Shown: one piece after another, positions 32,881 to 45,529 of the stretch
How the letters are laid out: each line of letters starts with the position of its first letter
Numbering within the stretch: position 1 is the stretch's first letter
Source: Plumapathes pennacea
Taxonomy: Eukaryota; Cnidaria; Anthozoa; Antipatharia; Myriopathidae
DNA length: 64,000 bases
Direction: 5' to 3'
NCBI GenBank assembly: GCA_964036295.1
Contig: OZ038466.1
Span: 17,472,097 to 17,536,096, forward strand
Translations under genes and position numbers: made by a program
The notes under the pieces: model-generated
What the model was told of the DNA's origin: nothing
The model's database searches: none
What the model saw: only the letters and a program-made list of their open reading frames with translations

Positions 32881-33240
32881 TTACTTCCTGGTGGCCCTGT
32901 TTAGACTGGCCAAATCCCTAAACATATATAGGTCAACCGCCCTCCTAAATTCTAGAAATTGACACATTCGTGCTGAGGAGTGATTTTTTGTTTAGAAAAT
33001 CAGTGATTTTAGAACCATTTTCAGGGCCCTTGAAAATGACACTATTTCATCAACAAACTCACCTGTATTTTGCAGTTCTCCCACCCTCTATTACACAGTG
33101 TCGCACAGTGAAGATGCGTCTGTTGCTGACACATACTAGAAAAGATTTTGCAATTTAAAATGTTACATTTCAGCCAATATATTATAGCCAGATTTTATCA
33201 GCCCCAAGCAAAGTCTTTATAACTCAGATCATGTGCCTTA
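32880..33240. repeat. Dispersed repeat R1, copy a
   Basis: Contains ggtggccctgtttagactgg, cagtgattttagaaccattt, actcacctgtattttgcagt and agatgcgtctgttgctgaca. The same order appears inverted at 35780-36130, and in part at 33660 and 37190-37370. Confidence 0.75.
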
Positions 33241-35040
33241 AAATGGTAAAGTCTGTGTGTTCACCAGTGTGCAGCACTGTCTAAATAAAACTTCAAGAAT
33301 GCAGACTTTCAGGGAAACCAACAATGAAATGCTCAATGAAATGACAGGAGTTTTGTGCTTGATACACTATCGTACAGTATTTTTTGTCAATATCATTACT
33401 GAAATTCAACCAGTTTTTATGCTAATCAGAACTGCACAATGTGCTGGTAAGCTGAAGCCACAGAATAGGGCACAAAGGCCACAGTGGTAGCAAGCATTAC
33501 CCCTTGATCTACCAAAAAAAAAATTTTCTGAGCCCAAGTAATAGCAGCGATGGACAGCTGTTTCGGCCTTATTAGGCCTCATCAGCATGGTATAGCTATA
33601 CATGGGCTCGGGTTCCCACATTGAGGTAACAAGCTGTAAAATCGTAAGGCTTGTGGGATGTGGCTCAGTTTTTATGCTGATTAGTTCCTGTTGACCCTGT
33701 TTAGGATAGCCAAAATCCCCCAAAATATACTGTATGGGTCAATTGTATAATTGTACTTTCACGCACTAGGAAAGATTTCAAGTGCAGTACTGTACTAAAT
33801 ACTTTTAATTATAGTCAATAACGACTTTTTAATCTTTTCTTTTAATAAATGCCAGGACTCATAAATTTAGTGTGAGGTTTCACACCAGGCTCATTCTCAG
33901 CTAAAGTGGTCAATCACTGTCTCACAACTTTGGTACCGAAAGAAATTTTTTCTGATGTTTTTTAGGTTTCTACTCTCTTAAGAAAGCTCTGCACTATAGC
34001 GAGTAAATTAGTAAAAGTTGCCGGAGGCAAAGCACCAATAATCTTGAACTATGGACCATCAAGTCACCAAGAGTAGGCGAAAAACCCCTGTCTTACCGAC
34101 AAAGTTTCATGGAAACATCATCAATTCCTTTTTTCATTCTGTGGATAGGAGGTAGTTTGTATTTTCCCTGCCGGGCTTGTATGGCAATAGTTTGTTTCAA
34201 GCTTGAAAATCACTGCTGAATATTCTATTTGCTGAAGCATTAAGGACTGATATATACACGTCTCACAATTTTGTAACATAGTCGTTACCATCGAATAGAG
34301 ATGTCAATATTTTCGCTGTTTGTACCGTCTCATTTATCCTTCAAGTATTTAATGGTTTATAGTTTATAGATTTATAAAATGCCACAACTGGTTCTACTCA
34401 TTTTTATAGATTTTTTAAAATTAGCGATTTTATAAGAGGTACTCAAAACTGACATTTTTTTCGTGTAACATAAGATACCATGTTTCTCTCAGATGCTTAT
34501 TGGTACGTGCATTTTCTTGTACAATAGTATTAAGTGCAAAACTTCTGTCATTCATTGGGTATCTCAGTGCTGGTTTTCCCTGTATTCTTGTGATTTTCTG
34601 TGACAGTGCTACACACTGGTGAACTCGCAGACTTTGACATTTCAAGGCATAATCTGAGTTATAAGGATGTTTTTTTGTGGCAGATAAAACTTGGAGCTAT
34701 ATCTTGGCTAAAATTTCCTGTTATTGACTATAGTTGTGGGAGGCTTGGCCTGAAAGAGGTCCCTTTTCAAGCCTCAGTTATAAGAAAGGGTATAGCAAAC
34801 AATGCTTTTTGGTATTTTTATTGGTTGAAAGAGTGGCTGGTGAAGGGAAAATTGTATGATAGGGGTAAGCTGTAAATTCAATTGAGGGATTCGCAAAAAT
34901 GGTGTTGCGGAATTACTGCATGTGGTTTTTCTGGGCATAATTCTGAAGCAGTACATCAATATAGTGGATGCATACAAGTCTTAATTTTCTGAATATTCTT
35001 TCCCTAATAACTTCATAATAAGGAGCAATCAGCAAAGCTG
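33241..35040. other. Repeat-rich intergenic
   Basis: 33540-33610 holds ggacagctgtttcggccttattaggcctcatcagc-like sequence, a motif style seen in Penelope-type or SINE repeats (low confidence). 34620-34710 repeats part of R1. No gene is recognised. Confidence 0.4.
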
Positions 35041-35077
35041 TCTGACCCCTCCCCCTCCCCCTCCCACCACTCCACCC

Positions 35078-35506
35078 CCCGGGGGGGGGGGGGGGGGGGG
35101 CACTTTGGGTGGGGGTGTGCCGCCCCGTCCTGAAAACCCTTACCCTAATTTCAGACCAAAATACCTGATTTTCTATACCCTATTTCAGACCTGACTCCAA
35201 AAATGTATACCCTATTTCAGACCTGACTCCAAAATGTATACCCTATTTCAGACCTTTGTTTAGAGATTTTTTGTTCTTTTGCAATGATTTCCGCCCTGTG
35301 TTTTCTTCCATTTGCTGTGCAATGTCCGCGGCGACATATTTCTCTTAAAATCAGACCAAAAAGAGAAAATCGATACCCTATTTCAGACCAAAAAGGCAAA
35401 ATCGATGCCCTATTTCAGACTAAAAATGCTTGAAAACGATACCCTTTGGGGCGGCACATACCTATATGGCTTATATATGAGAGTACCCCCCCCCCCCCCC
35501 CGGGGG
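35078..35506. mobile_element. Poly-G/poly-C bounded element with taccctatttcagacc repeats
   Basis: Bounded by a run of more than 20 G on the left and 15 C then 5 G on the right. The outer words cactttgggtgggggtgtgc / ggggcggcacatacctatat are roughly inverted. Inside, taccctatttcagacc and close variants occur about eight times in two spacings. No coding frame fits. Confidence 0.65.
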
Positions 35507-35779
35507 ACTCCACCCTTGATTTGACATTTTCTCATATTTCAGACGCCTCATTAAATTTGTGAGCCTTAGCATTTATGAAGAGAATAGATTGAAAAGTTAT
35601 TAGTGACTATTGAGGCGTTTACAGACTTACTGCTCATACCAATGGTGAAGAAGAGATTGAGAAGTTATTATGTCTAGGTGCATTTATGGCTTCCGTGCAA
35701 ATTAAAAAAAGTCTATACATATTGTACACATATTCATATACAGGCAGATCATAACATATTAGGTTCTAATCTGGGTTAT

Positions 35780-36140
35780 CAGGACTTGTCTGGGGTGGAT
35801 AAAATCTGGTTATATCTTGGCCGAAATTTAACATTTTAAATGCGAAATCTTTCCTAGTGTGTATCAGCAACAGACACATCTTCACTGTATGAGACAATGC
35901 CGAAAAGGTGGTGAGAGAACTGCAAAAATCAGGTGAGTTTGTTGAACAATGCCAGTTTTAAATGACTTCAAAACGGCTCTAAAATCACCCGTTACTTCAG
36001 CAAAAAATCATCCCCCAGCAGGAATTCTGTACTGTTCTAGAGTTTAGGAGGGCCCTTGACCCGGATATTTTTAGGGATTTTGGCAAGCCTAAGTAGGGAC
36101 ACCAGGAACTAGTCGGGGTATAAAATGGTTGAGTGTTAGC
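35780..36140. repeat. Dispersed repeat R1, copy b (inverted)
   Basis: gcgaaatctttcctagtgtg, tcagcaacagacacatcttc, tgcaaaaatcaggtgagttt and gagggcccttgacccggata read as the complement of 33240-32900. Confidence 0.75.
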
Positions 36141-36949
36141 CAAGATATCGTAGCAATAAGTAGCCCCATACATTTTCCTAACAGTCCCGATACTGCGTAC
36201 TAATGATATATTGGTATATGCGTTTTTCCTTTAATTTGTACGATAGTATCAAGGGCAAAACGTTTTTCATTTATTGCGCATCTCAGTGTTGGTATTCCCT
36301 GAAAGTCTGCGTTCTTGATGTTTCTTGTAGACCTTGTAGATATTAAATTTATTCAACTTGAAACTCAGCCAAAAGAAGAACGGCACAGTTCTCTTTACGC
36401 ACGCATTTAGTTTGGATGCAGCCCAGGCTGGAGTATCATGACCTCTGATAAATATGTAGGTGTCAAAGTTAAGCTGTGCATGATATGCAAACAATGCAGA
36501 GTAAAAGAAGACAAAGTACTTCCAAGTTAAACGGTTGGACAAAATCTGTGAAGTCTATCCGGCCGAGCGGCAAAGTTGCTTCCCGCGTGTCGTCATTCAC
36601 TGGGATTCTCCAGCTCCTTCGTTCAGATTGTGTCTTCACGTTCTCAAAGTTCTGAGCATTTGTTTCATCGTACATTTCTCTACATTGCGAAGTTGTGCAA
36701 TTCTATTTCATATTGTTTCACTGATTTCAATACATCATTAATATTTCTAACTCATGACAGTATTCATGGCAAAAAATGACATCACTGACCAGCGCCCCAA
36801 CCAATCAGCGTTAGCCAATTCTCGATCCCAATAAAAAAAATCTTCCCATTTTAATACTTGGTCCGCCTTCGGCAAGTAAAGACTAAGACCAGGATTACTC
36901 AACCTGATGTGACCGTCTGTCACCCTGATGTGCCGCCTTACCACTTTTT

Positions 36950-36970
36950 CGGGGGGGGGGGGGGGGGGGG
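36950..36970. repeat. Poly-G run
   Basis: A run of about 21 G in a repeat-rich stretch. Neighbouring sequence (36150-37120) resembles other R1 flanks. Confidence 0.8.
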
Positions 36971-37189
36971 ATTTTTTGCCAGCCTACACATAGGAAGGAA
37001 TCGGCGTACAAATTGGATGAATTTTGGCCAAGGTATCACAACAATAAGTAGTCCACATACATTTATCTGACAGTCCCGAACTATTGTTATATTGGTACAT
37101 GCAGTTCTTTTCATTCATTGAGCATCTTAGTGTTGTTCTTCCGTGAAAGTCTGCGTTCGACAGCGATCCATAGTGATGAATTCTCGGAC

Positions 37190-37370
37190 TTCAATATGTT
37201 TGTGCATAATCTGAGTTACAAGGACTTCGTATGAAGCTGCGAAAATCTGGCCATATCCTGGCCAAAATGTGACCATTTTAAACGCGAAGTCTTTCCTAGT
37301 TTGTATCAGAAACAGGTGCAACCTTCCTGTAAGGCACTGCAAAAAGATAGTCAGAGAATCGTAAAACTCA
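37190..37370. repeat. Dispersed repeat R1, copy c (partial)
   Basis: ttacaaggacttcgtatgaa, ggccatatcctggccaaaat and gcgaagtctttcctagtttg match part of copy b in the same orientation. Confidence 0.65.
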
Positions 37371-37656
37371 GGGCGTGGCACTATTTGAGTAGGAGCAGGG
37401 TATGGGTGCGACTGGCACGTGTAGTACGGCTGAGAAAGAGAAGCGGCGAACCCTTCCGAGGCGGATATGCTCTGCTTTTTGTCTGTCGCGTGCAGTGTCG
37501 TTGTGTAATGCAAAATAATGTTATGCCAAAGAACTGCCTGGCAGTGCTATGCTAATCTATGCCACTCGAATGTAAGGATTTTACATTCCATGTGCACGCG
37601 CGCCAACTCACGAATTTGCATTTTTATTCATCAATTTGAATCTGAGCTGAGCGGAC

Positions 37657-37900
37657 ATGTCGAACGAAAGTTTAGGTTTTTCGGTGAGTATTGCTTGGTT
37701 TATGGATAAATGTTGCTGTTCCTAAGCTAAAGTCAAACTGCTCTATGCCTCGTGAAAGTATTTCTTGCCAAACAGCCTCCTGGGCCTTGTATTTATCCTC
37801 GCCTGAAGACCGTTAGTAACAACACGTGTTCTTCGTTTCCGCAGAGCTTTATTGACGAACAGTTCAAACCAGAGGAGTTCATGGAAGGTCTGCCTTTTTG
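37657..37900 (+). CDS. Possible start of an unrecognised gene, two short exons
   Basis: ATG at 37657 opens nine codons (MSNESLGFS) ending at gtgagt (37684). After cgtttccgcag, 37845-37900 continues in frame as SFIDEQFKPEEFMEGLPF with a second gtgagt donor. Both junctions are good and phases agree. The next good acceptor (tttctccag, 38251) would create an immediate TGA, so the continuation is missing, distant, or cut off by the repeat array that starts near 38640. I do not recognise the family. Confidence 0.35.
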
Positions 37901-38639
37901 GTGAGTGGTAATTGCTTCAACTTGTGCAGTACACAAACGAAATACGTGTCAATGAACAATTTGCGAGAAATTCGCGTTTGAATGCAGTCTTCTTCGATCG
38001 AACTAAATTCAGAAGAGCTCGGTCCTGTTTTCGTTCGTGTGTTATTTTTATTACCAATGAAATAGTGTAACTTTAGGTTTAAGCTTCTATTGGTTCGACA
38101 AGAATAAAGTTCGACGTCTACAAACAACAGTGAGATTCGTGGTTGGACTCGGGTGGTTTTTATGAAAAGCGTTGGTGTCCCTTGCATATTTTCTTCGTCT
38201 GTTTGTTTCAAGTGGATTGCATTTTAGTGACGATATTTTTTTTTCTCCAGAGATCAAGTTAGAAGTCCCAAAAACACTAGTGGTATCTTTGTGGAACTCT
38301 TAGACTTCACGCTTCCCTATGTGGACTCGGTTGGCAATTTCACAAGGACTTTTGTTGCTGGAAAGTCGTCTTTCTGTGACCTCAGACATGAACGTTGAAG
38401 AATAATTCAAGTCGTTGTATTCTTGGTCATTGGAACTGTATGGAGACAGGTTAGCTAATTTTGTTTTTGTTTTTATTAGAATGAGCTTTCCAGAAATAGT
38501 GAGATGTTCGATATTTTTGCGCGCATATTTTCAACCTGGTAAAAGCCGACTTTTTCATTGATAAAATTTGTGCGTGAATTAAAACGGATAGGTTCTCTTC
38601 AAACCCGTCTTTTTGAATTCCTTTGGAGTTTTGGTTTGT

Positions 38640-39390
38640 ACCAGTGAAAGCTTTATGTTCGTGTGCATTGTAAGACTTTACGAAGACTTGTATCTTGTAC
38701 GCAGAAGACTTGTATCTTAATCGCAAAATATTTATACATCGCTACTTGTGTACATTGCAGGTTTTTACGATTATTTGTATCTTGAGCGCTGCAGACTCGT
38801 ACGTCGCTAGTCATGTAGGAATTTACGATTTAAACGCAGAATACTCGTACGTCGCTTGTCGCGTGCATTGTAGGATTTTACGAAGACTTGCATTTTGAAC
38901 GCAGAATACTCGTACGTCGCTAGCCGTGTAGGACTTCTATCTCGAGCGAAGTCTATTTATACATTGCTTATCGTGTGCATTGTAGGACTTTACAGACTTG
39001 CATTTTCAACGCAGAATACTCGTACGTCGCTAGTCGCGTGCATTGTAGGATTTTACGTATCGTATTCTGAGCGCAGAATATTTTTTCGTCGCTAATCGGG
39101 TACGTTGTAGGATTTTCCGAAGACTTGCATTTTGAACGCTATACGTGTCGTATTTTGAGCGCAGAAAATTTAAACGTCGCTGACCGTGTACATTGTAGGA
39201 TTTCACGAAGATTTGTATCTCGATCGCAAAACATTTTGTCGCAACTCATGTGCATTGTATTTTTAAGAAGACTTGTATCTTGAGTGCAGAATATTTATAA
39301 ATCGCTACTTGTGTACATTGCAAGATTTTACGAAAACTTGTGTTTTAAACGCAGAATACTCTAACGTTCAGCAATCTATTAGCTCTTCTA
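38640..39390 (+). repeat. Degenerate satellite array, left arm
   Basis: About ten imperfect units of roughly 55-75 bases built on cattgtaggattttacgaag, acttgcattttgaacgcaga and atactcgtacgtcgctagtc. The same unit occurs in reverse orientation at 42040-42130 and 45530-46830. Confidence 0.85.
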
Positions 39391-39429
39391 AGCTATTTCT
39401 AAGCAGTTGCGCTCTTCTCTGTAGGAATA

Positions 39430-39500
39430 ATTGACGGTACTTGTAAAATTAATTGTAATATGCGAGTGCGAATAAAGATTGTCTCGTCTTGTCTTTAATT
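39430..39500 (+). mobile_element. Retroelement-like 3' tail
   Basis: gcgagtgcgaataaagattg followed by tctcgtcttgtcttt has the form of a LINE/SINE end: an AATAAA-like word, then short tandem words. Confidence 0.4.
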
Positions 39501-39510
39501 TATTGTCCAT

Positions 39511-39734
39511 GTAACCATGGGCTGACATCATATTAAATTTTCCATGTAAGGCAACTGTGACTATCAAAGCGTATCATTACATCATGTTTATTCTTGCACG
39601 CGTAAAAGCCATTACAAGAGCCAATCCCTGCTTGATATTTGCACTGCATGAATAAATATGATATTTAATGAACACTTTTGTATGGTCATGGTCACCTTAC
39701 ATGGTAAATTTAATATGATGTCAGCCCATGGTAC
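39511..39734. mobile_element. MITE with ~50-bp inverted ends
   Basis: Left end gtaaccatgggctgacatca and right end tgatgtcagcccatggtac are inverted; the match continues through atattaaattt and ccatgtaagg. No coding sequence inside. Confidence 0.8.
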
Positions 39735-40179
39735 ACTGCAAACTTTGCTGACGTCACAATTCCGACTCTTTAAATTTGAGGTCGCTACAGGGTGGTTGGA
39801 TGGGCGGTAGTCGATGGGTGAGCGACATTCAACTAGCTGAGCGAATAGGGGGGTTAGGGGGCTTGGGGAGGATTTGTATATAAAGATTTTAAAAACTTTT
39901 CTTTCAAGATTTTTTTTTCAAGAAGATTATTTTGAACTCTTTATTAGTTTGTTCAAGAAACTTTTACAAGATTCTTTCAAGATTTTTTTTTTCAAGAAGA
40001 TTATTTTGAACTCTTTATTAGTTTGTTCAAGAATCTTTACAAGATTGTACACTACCTGTGCTATACAAAGTATTACTGCTACTAAACTGCTAAACTCTAA
40101 GAAGAACTGTTGTGGTCAGTTCTTTACTAATGTACACGTTTACAACTACTCTGGAGGACTAACTTTTAACTACCTTCTT

Positions 40180-40595
40180 TACAGCTTTGGTCGCCGCGGA
40201 CTTCCTTCTTCGCTTCACGAATGTGCACTTCACAGCAGCCAGAAAGAGAAGATGTCTTCGCCGCGGACTTTGTTCTTCGCTTGACTAATGTGTAATTCAC
40301 AGTAGCTGGAACAGAAGATGCCTTCGCCGCGGATTGCCGTCTTCGCTTGACGAATGTACACTTCACAGCAGTCAGGAACAGAAGATACCTTCGCCGCGGA
40401 CTTCGTTCTTCGCTTGACGAATGTGTACTTCACAGTAGCAGAAACAGAAGATGCCTTCGCCGCGGATTGCCTTCTTCGCTTGACGAACGTGTACTTCACA
40501 ATAGCAGGAACAGAAGATGCCTTCGCAGCGGATTGCCTTCTTCGCTTGACGAATGTGCACTTCGCAGCAGTCAGGAACACAAGATGTCTTCACTG
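40180..40595 (-). repeat. 66-bp minisatellite, open in several frames
   Basis: About six units of ~66 bases (cttcgccgcggattgccttc, ttcgcttgacgaatgtgcac, ttcacagcagtcaggaacag). Since 66 is a multiple of three, long frames stay open on both strands. On - each unit reads as 22 residues like YTFVKRRRQSAAKASSV, strongly basic. A single further unit lies at 41520-41600. Whether any frame is translated cannot be told from the sequence. Confidence 0.85.
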
Positions 40596-40599
40596 AAAA

Positions 40600-42010
40600 G
40601 GAATACAGGTATGGAACACTGTTTAATCGATAAAGTTTACATGTACATGCCAAAATACTGAAGTATGAAACCGGCTGTGTCTGTGAGCGAAGAGAAACAA
40701 GGCGAATTTGAATATTTTCAAGAACAGCCAAAAAATAAAACAATGAGACTAATTACACAAGGAAAAGCGCACGTGCACTGTTGGGACTGATAAATTTATG
40801 CCGTTGGACGACTGCTTCGCTTCTCTTTCAAGTTTCAAACGAAGTGCTGATAATTTGAAGACACAATGTATAATACTGGGATGGAATTAGCAATCGAACT
40901 TTCGAAAGAAGAGAAACAACAACACGCACAAAAATAAAATTAAGTATGTACTCACGGAAGCACAAAAGGATCAAATGTTCAAACATTTGTAAATTGCTTG
41001 CCGACGATGTTGTCACTCGTTTTATATATGGAGTTCTAAATGTGGAAAATATTTTACTTGCAGCGCTCGTGATCCTGTCGTGTGCCATTTCAAAGTCAAA
41101 GAGCAGATCTTGCATGGCACAATTGGTAAGTAGGAAGCTTAGTACATGTATCTCAGCTGGTAATTGACCATTAAACTTTTCAGCCAGTTGTTCAATAATG
41201 CAACACAGGATTTCTTGTAGCTTATATTCACTGCAAAGATATGGATCCTGTTGTAAAAAAGTAGCAACATTGAGAGGGACAAACTAAACTCGATCTTAAG
41301 GTCGTCGTCTTAAGGTCGCAACCCTTTCACTTCCAAACAACGGAATTAAAATTTTCCCAAAGATCCAAAAAGAAAATGTACACATGATGTAGTGAGAATA
41401 GATATATCAATCAGCTAACTTGCAAGTAGTTAGTGCTGGTGTTGTACCCTGTACATGAGTAACCTTGCAGAATCTAGAAGGCGTCTACACATGAAGGGCT
41501 AACTTCCAACTATCTACTTACAGCTTAGGTCGCCGCGGACAGTCTTCTTCGCTTGACGATTGAACACTTCGCAGCAGTCAGGAACAGAAGATGCCTTCAC
41601 TGAAAACGAATTGAAAAATATAGAACACTAGTTAATCGACAAAGTTTAGATGTCAAAGTACTGAAATAAACACCTGTCTGTCTGTGCAGCGAAGGGAAGG
41701 CAGCGATGAAAGCGGCAGAATAAACAATGCGACTAATTTCACAAGAAAAAGCGAATGCTTCTCTTTCAATTTTGAACAACGTGCTTATTACTTGTTGACA
41801 CAATAATGTCAGTGTTTTTGACATTAGATAAGCAATCAAACTCCAGAAGTAATGGGGGCAAGACATGCACAAAGAAACTAAGTATGCACTCACAGAAGCA
41901 CAAATATTAGGAACAAACATTTTTAAATTGCTTGCCGACGCTGTTGTCAATTGCTTCACAAACGGCATGTTATCTCAGTACCCTACTCCTGCTCCCATAA
42001 CGTTCACGAG
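40600..42010. repeat. Diverged direct duplication (40600-41120 and 41600-42010)
   Basis: Both halves carry the minisatellite end, acaaggaaaagcg / acaagaaaaagcg, attagcaatcgaac / aagcaatcaaac and aaattgcttgccgacg in the same order. In one frame on - they give similar peptides (SASNLQMF / SASNLKMF), but stops and length differ. I treat this as a repeat, not a gene. Confidence 0.6.
41319..41415. mobile_element. MITE, TTAACCCTTTCA family, copy c (partial)
   Basis: caaccctttcacttcc, gtacacatgatgtagtgaga and atatcaatcagcta match the left half of the copies at 15259 and 26466. Confidence 0.55.
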
Positions 42011-42157
42011 ACGCGACGCACAAATGTACTGCGCTGCCAACATTTTTAATAAGTCTTCAAAGAAAAACTATAAAGATGAGTATTCTGCGCTCGCGAACAA
42101 GTCTTCATCGGACCTACAATGTTCACGAGCAGCGACACACGATTTTCCGCGTTTACA

Positions 42158-45100
42158 CACTGTAAAAACTGATTGGTCAAAATAACCCTTTAAAAAAGGT
42201 CAGAAATGAACCTGAGAGAACCAATTTAAAAATGGTTACTTTAACCATTTTTTCCTTGGTTATTTCGACTATTTGTTTTGGTTATTTTGAACATTTGCTA
42301 GTGGTTGAAACAACCATTTGAAATGGTTAAAATGACCTTACATACGGTCAATTTGACCCTTTATTTATAGTACCCCCCATGAACCTGAGAGAACCCATTT
42401 TTAAAGGTCAGATGTGGGTTGTTTTAACCATTATGAATTGGTTGCAAAATATCAGTTAATTTAACCCTTTTTGAAATGGTTATAATAACACAATTAAAAA
42501 GTGGAAATAACCTTTCTAAGATGGTCAATTTAATCGGAGACAACTCATTCAGATTCATTTATTTTATTCACAAAAAAACAAAACAAAATCAACTAAAACA
42601 ACTGCTTAAGAACTACATACCTGTAACAAGAATAAACAAGAAATGTGAAGTGAATTGGGGTTTGAAAGTAATGGTTGTCCAGTTGACCCAACTGAAAACA
42701 TGCTGGGGCAACATACAATGGTTGTCCCTTGGGCAACCAATGGTTTCAAAAAAAAAAAAAAAAAAAAAGGAAGTTAGTGCCGCACAGTGATGCTACTTTT
42801 CAACACAATGAAACATTGAACAAAAGAGATGTGGAGCAGCAGGAAATTGATGGGGCAACCAAAACATGACTTGTGGTTGTCCCTAAGACAACTGAGCACA
42901 AAAGTTAATTTCAAACTCTGTGAATATTACAGTATGCCATACACTACAGCCTACAAGAAAGTTATAAATAGCATTCTCACAACAGCTTCCCGTTTGCAGG
43001 ATAAGACAATGATATGACTGTATAGGCATATTAAAAATATTTAATGACATACTATTCACACTATTTTAATGTGGACCAGGTAAATGTAAATCACCTCATC
43101 CTGATCCAAAATTGTAAAAAGAAGTTGGAAAGGCATAACTGTATGAGTCTTGTTGACCAGAATGTTATCCAGAAAATGAACACAATCTTGCAGTGGTCAT
43201 TCCTTTTGATAGTGTACTTAACAAAACATCCTATTTTCGAAATCAAGATATTACCGTCCCTTCTGCTGCCACTAAAGAGACCACATGTTCAGTGCTCCCT
43301 GTGGAAATCAGTCATGGAGTTCTTGAAACTTCAACTTCTATTTCAGCATAAACTTCAGCATCACTCTGCAACAAGAAAGAAGTGACAACAGGCTTAAATA
43401 ACTTATTGTGACTCATCTTTGAAGGACACTTCAAAGTTGCAGCAATCAAAGTAATAATATTGCACACAACATGGCAAGATGAACATTAGGACACAGGGAA
43501 TGAAAATATCTTCAAGTAATTGGTCACTGATCATACACCTAATTATTTATGGAATTACAGCACTTTTGCAATATTCTCATGGTTGTCTGTTATTGGCATG
43601 ACACACCCAATCAAAGGTCACTCAACAAAACATTTACAGTCCCAAGATATTGTTGAATGAAACAGCCACGTACTTGCCCAGAATATTGCATATCAAGATT
43701 CCTTTCAAATAGGTGGTCTTTTGGAGGTACTGTATCAAGGACTTTTTAATTAGATCCTTAACAATAAGTATTTCTCAAATATGTCACAACTATTTTTTTC
43801 ATAATCAAATCCCCACATACATGTATTATACATCTAATCTGATTATTCTACTTTTTTTTTTTTTTTTTTTTTTTTGATTCAAAGAAAAGCACACAACACT
43901 TTGACTTACCAACACAATTTTCCAAAACAGATCACCCGGGCTATGGTTTGTCTACTCTCACTCACCAAGCAAGTGTAGGAGAGATGTTACTGTGCATCAA
44001 TTTTCTGTTTCTGAAGAATAATGATGATAACAATATTGTTAATCCTGGGCATTTCATTGCTCAGAAGAAACAACAGAATTGACAATACTTATGAACTTGT
44101 TAAATATGTATATTCTATTCTTTGGTATTTACAATACTTTTCTTGACTTAGCACCTTGTGATTCTCTGATGGTGAGGATAAGCACATTTCTCTGAATTTA
44201 CAGTACCAAATGTATCTACTAATTATCCAGCAGTTGACACATGGAATGTCTTCAAAATGAAGCTGGATCATCAGCAATAAGCACCTGGCAAGGCTAACAG
44301 AAGAGATAGCCTCAGCCAGGCATTTGTCAGTAGGCAAGCACACGTCTTGCCTTGACAAATCAGTGGCCCTTGTTGACAATACAACTTTCATCCGAATACA
44401 TGATGTGCACAGCCAGTATATAGTAATTTTAAAAGTCACTCAAGTTCCCCGGTTTCAACAGTCAAGAAACAGTCATAACAGTATAAACATTCTATCAAAT
44501 CAGTTGTGGTGATCACTTGCAATGAAATTCATAAGACTACTCACCGCTAGCTACGCCGACGTTTGATCCAGTCTTTCCTCGTGATCAAGTCTAATGTCAT
44601 TCTTACCTCCTCTAACGTGAATCGAATGAGCCACATTACACCGCGCTTTCATCTGAATGCCCACCTTCGAATTGTGAAGGTGAAATTATCACAGGAGCTC
44701 GAAGACAGCTTGAAGAGGAGTGCATGCAGAGACAGCTTCTTGGCGCGCAAAGCAACAAACACGACAAAACCAGGCATTGGACGGAGAGTTTACCGCATCT
44801 CTACAAAGATGCGCCTTTCACTTCCATCTTCTTTCCCAAAGGATCCTCAAAATGAATCTTGAAGCTCAACGAACCAGTTCCTGCCATCATCAAGAACGCA
44901 GCAGCACAAAAACAAACGCCCCTCCAACGGTTTCTTGAGAATGGCGCCTAAGATACTGCGCATGCTCTATGTGTAATACCGCGTGGCACATAGTTTCGTA
45001 CCCAGACTCTTTAGAAGACTTTCGTACCCAGACTCTTACAATATGGGAGGAATAAATTGTAATAATAAATAAATATATATATAAAGATTGCCGCTCGCGG

Positions 45101-45524
45101 CGAAGAACTGCCAGAGCTTTTTTTTAGCTTTTGTATTCACGGTTGCAAGTTAACAATAACAAGGAACAGTCAGATCTCTCTTTTGTTCTTTGAAAGGCTT
45201 GTTCGAGAGCAGTTTTCACTTTTGTGTTCCGGTGTAAATATAATGACTTTATCTTTTTGCAAAAGCACGGATTAAAGGAAATATGCAAAACGGGTGTTTT
45301 CCTTTAGATTCTTTAACTAACATCATAGTAAAAATGACCTTTATCTAAAGGTTAAAATCTGTGTAACCCATATACGCAGGTTAGATTAAACTATATATTA
45401 TTGGTCATATCAACCTATTTATTTTTGGTTAAGAATATGACCCATTTTTCAGAGTCAAATTAACCTATTTTTAATGGTTGCAACCATTTTAAATGGTTAA
45501 TTTGACCAATCAGTTTTTACAGTG
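42158..45524. mobile_element. 3.37 kb element with perfect 24-bp terminal inverted repeats
   Basis: Left end CACTGTAAAAACTGATTGG continuing tcaaa; the right end is its exact complement over 24 bases. Inside both ends lie 200-300 bases of repeated words such as aaccatttt, aatggttaatttgacc and aaatggttaaaatgacc. The middle has poly-A/poly-T tracts and several short frames but no recognisable transposase. Near 44540 and 44610 two good splice donors (GTGAG, GTAAG) read on -. It is inserted in the satellite array, whose units continue on both sides. Confidence 0.85.
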
Positions 45525-45529
45525 CATGC

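Noticed and set aside
38251..38399. Third exon for the unknown gene at 37657
   Set aside because: Joining at this acceptor makes an immediate TGA, and the downstream frame is not convincing.
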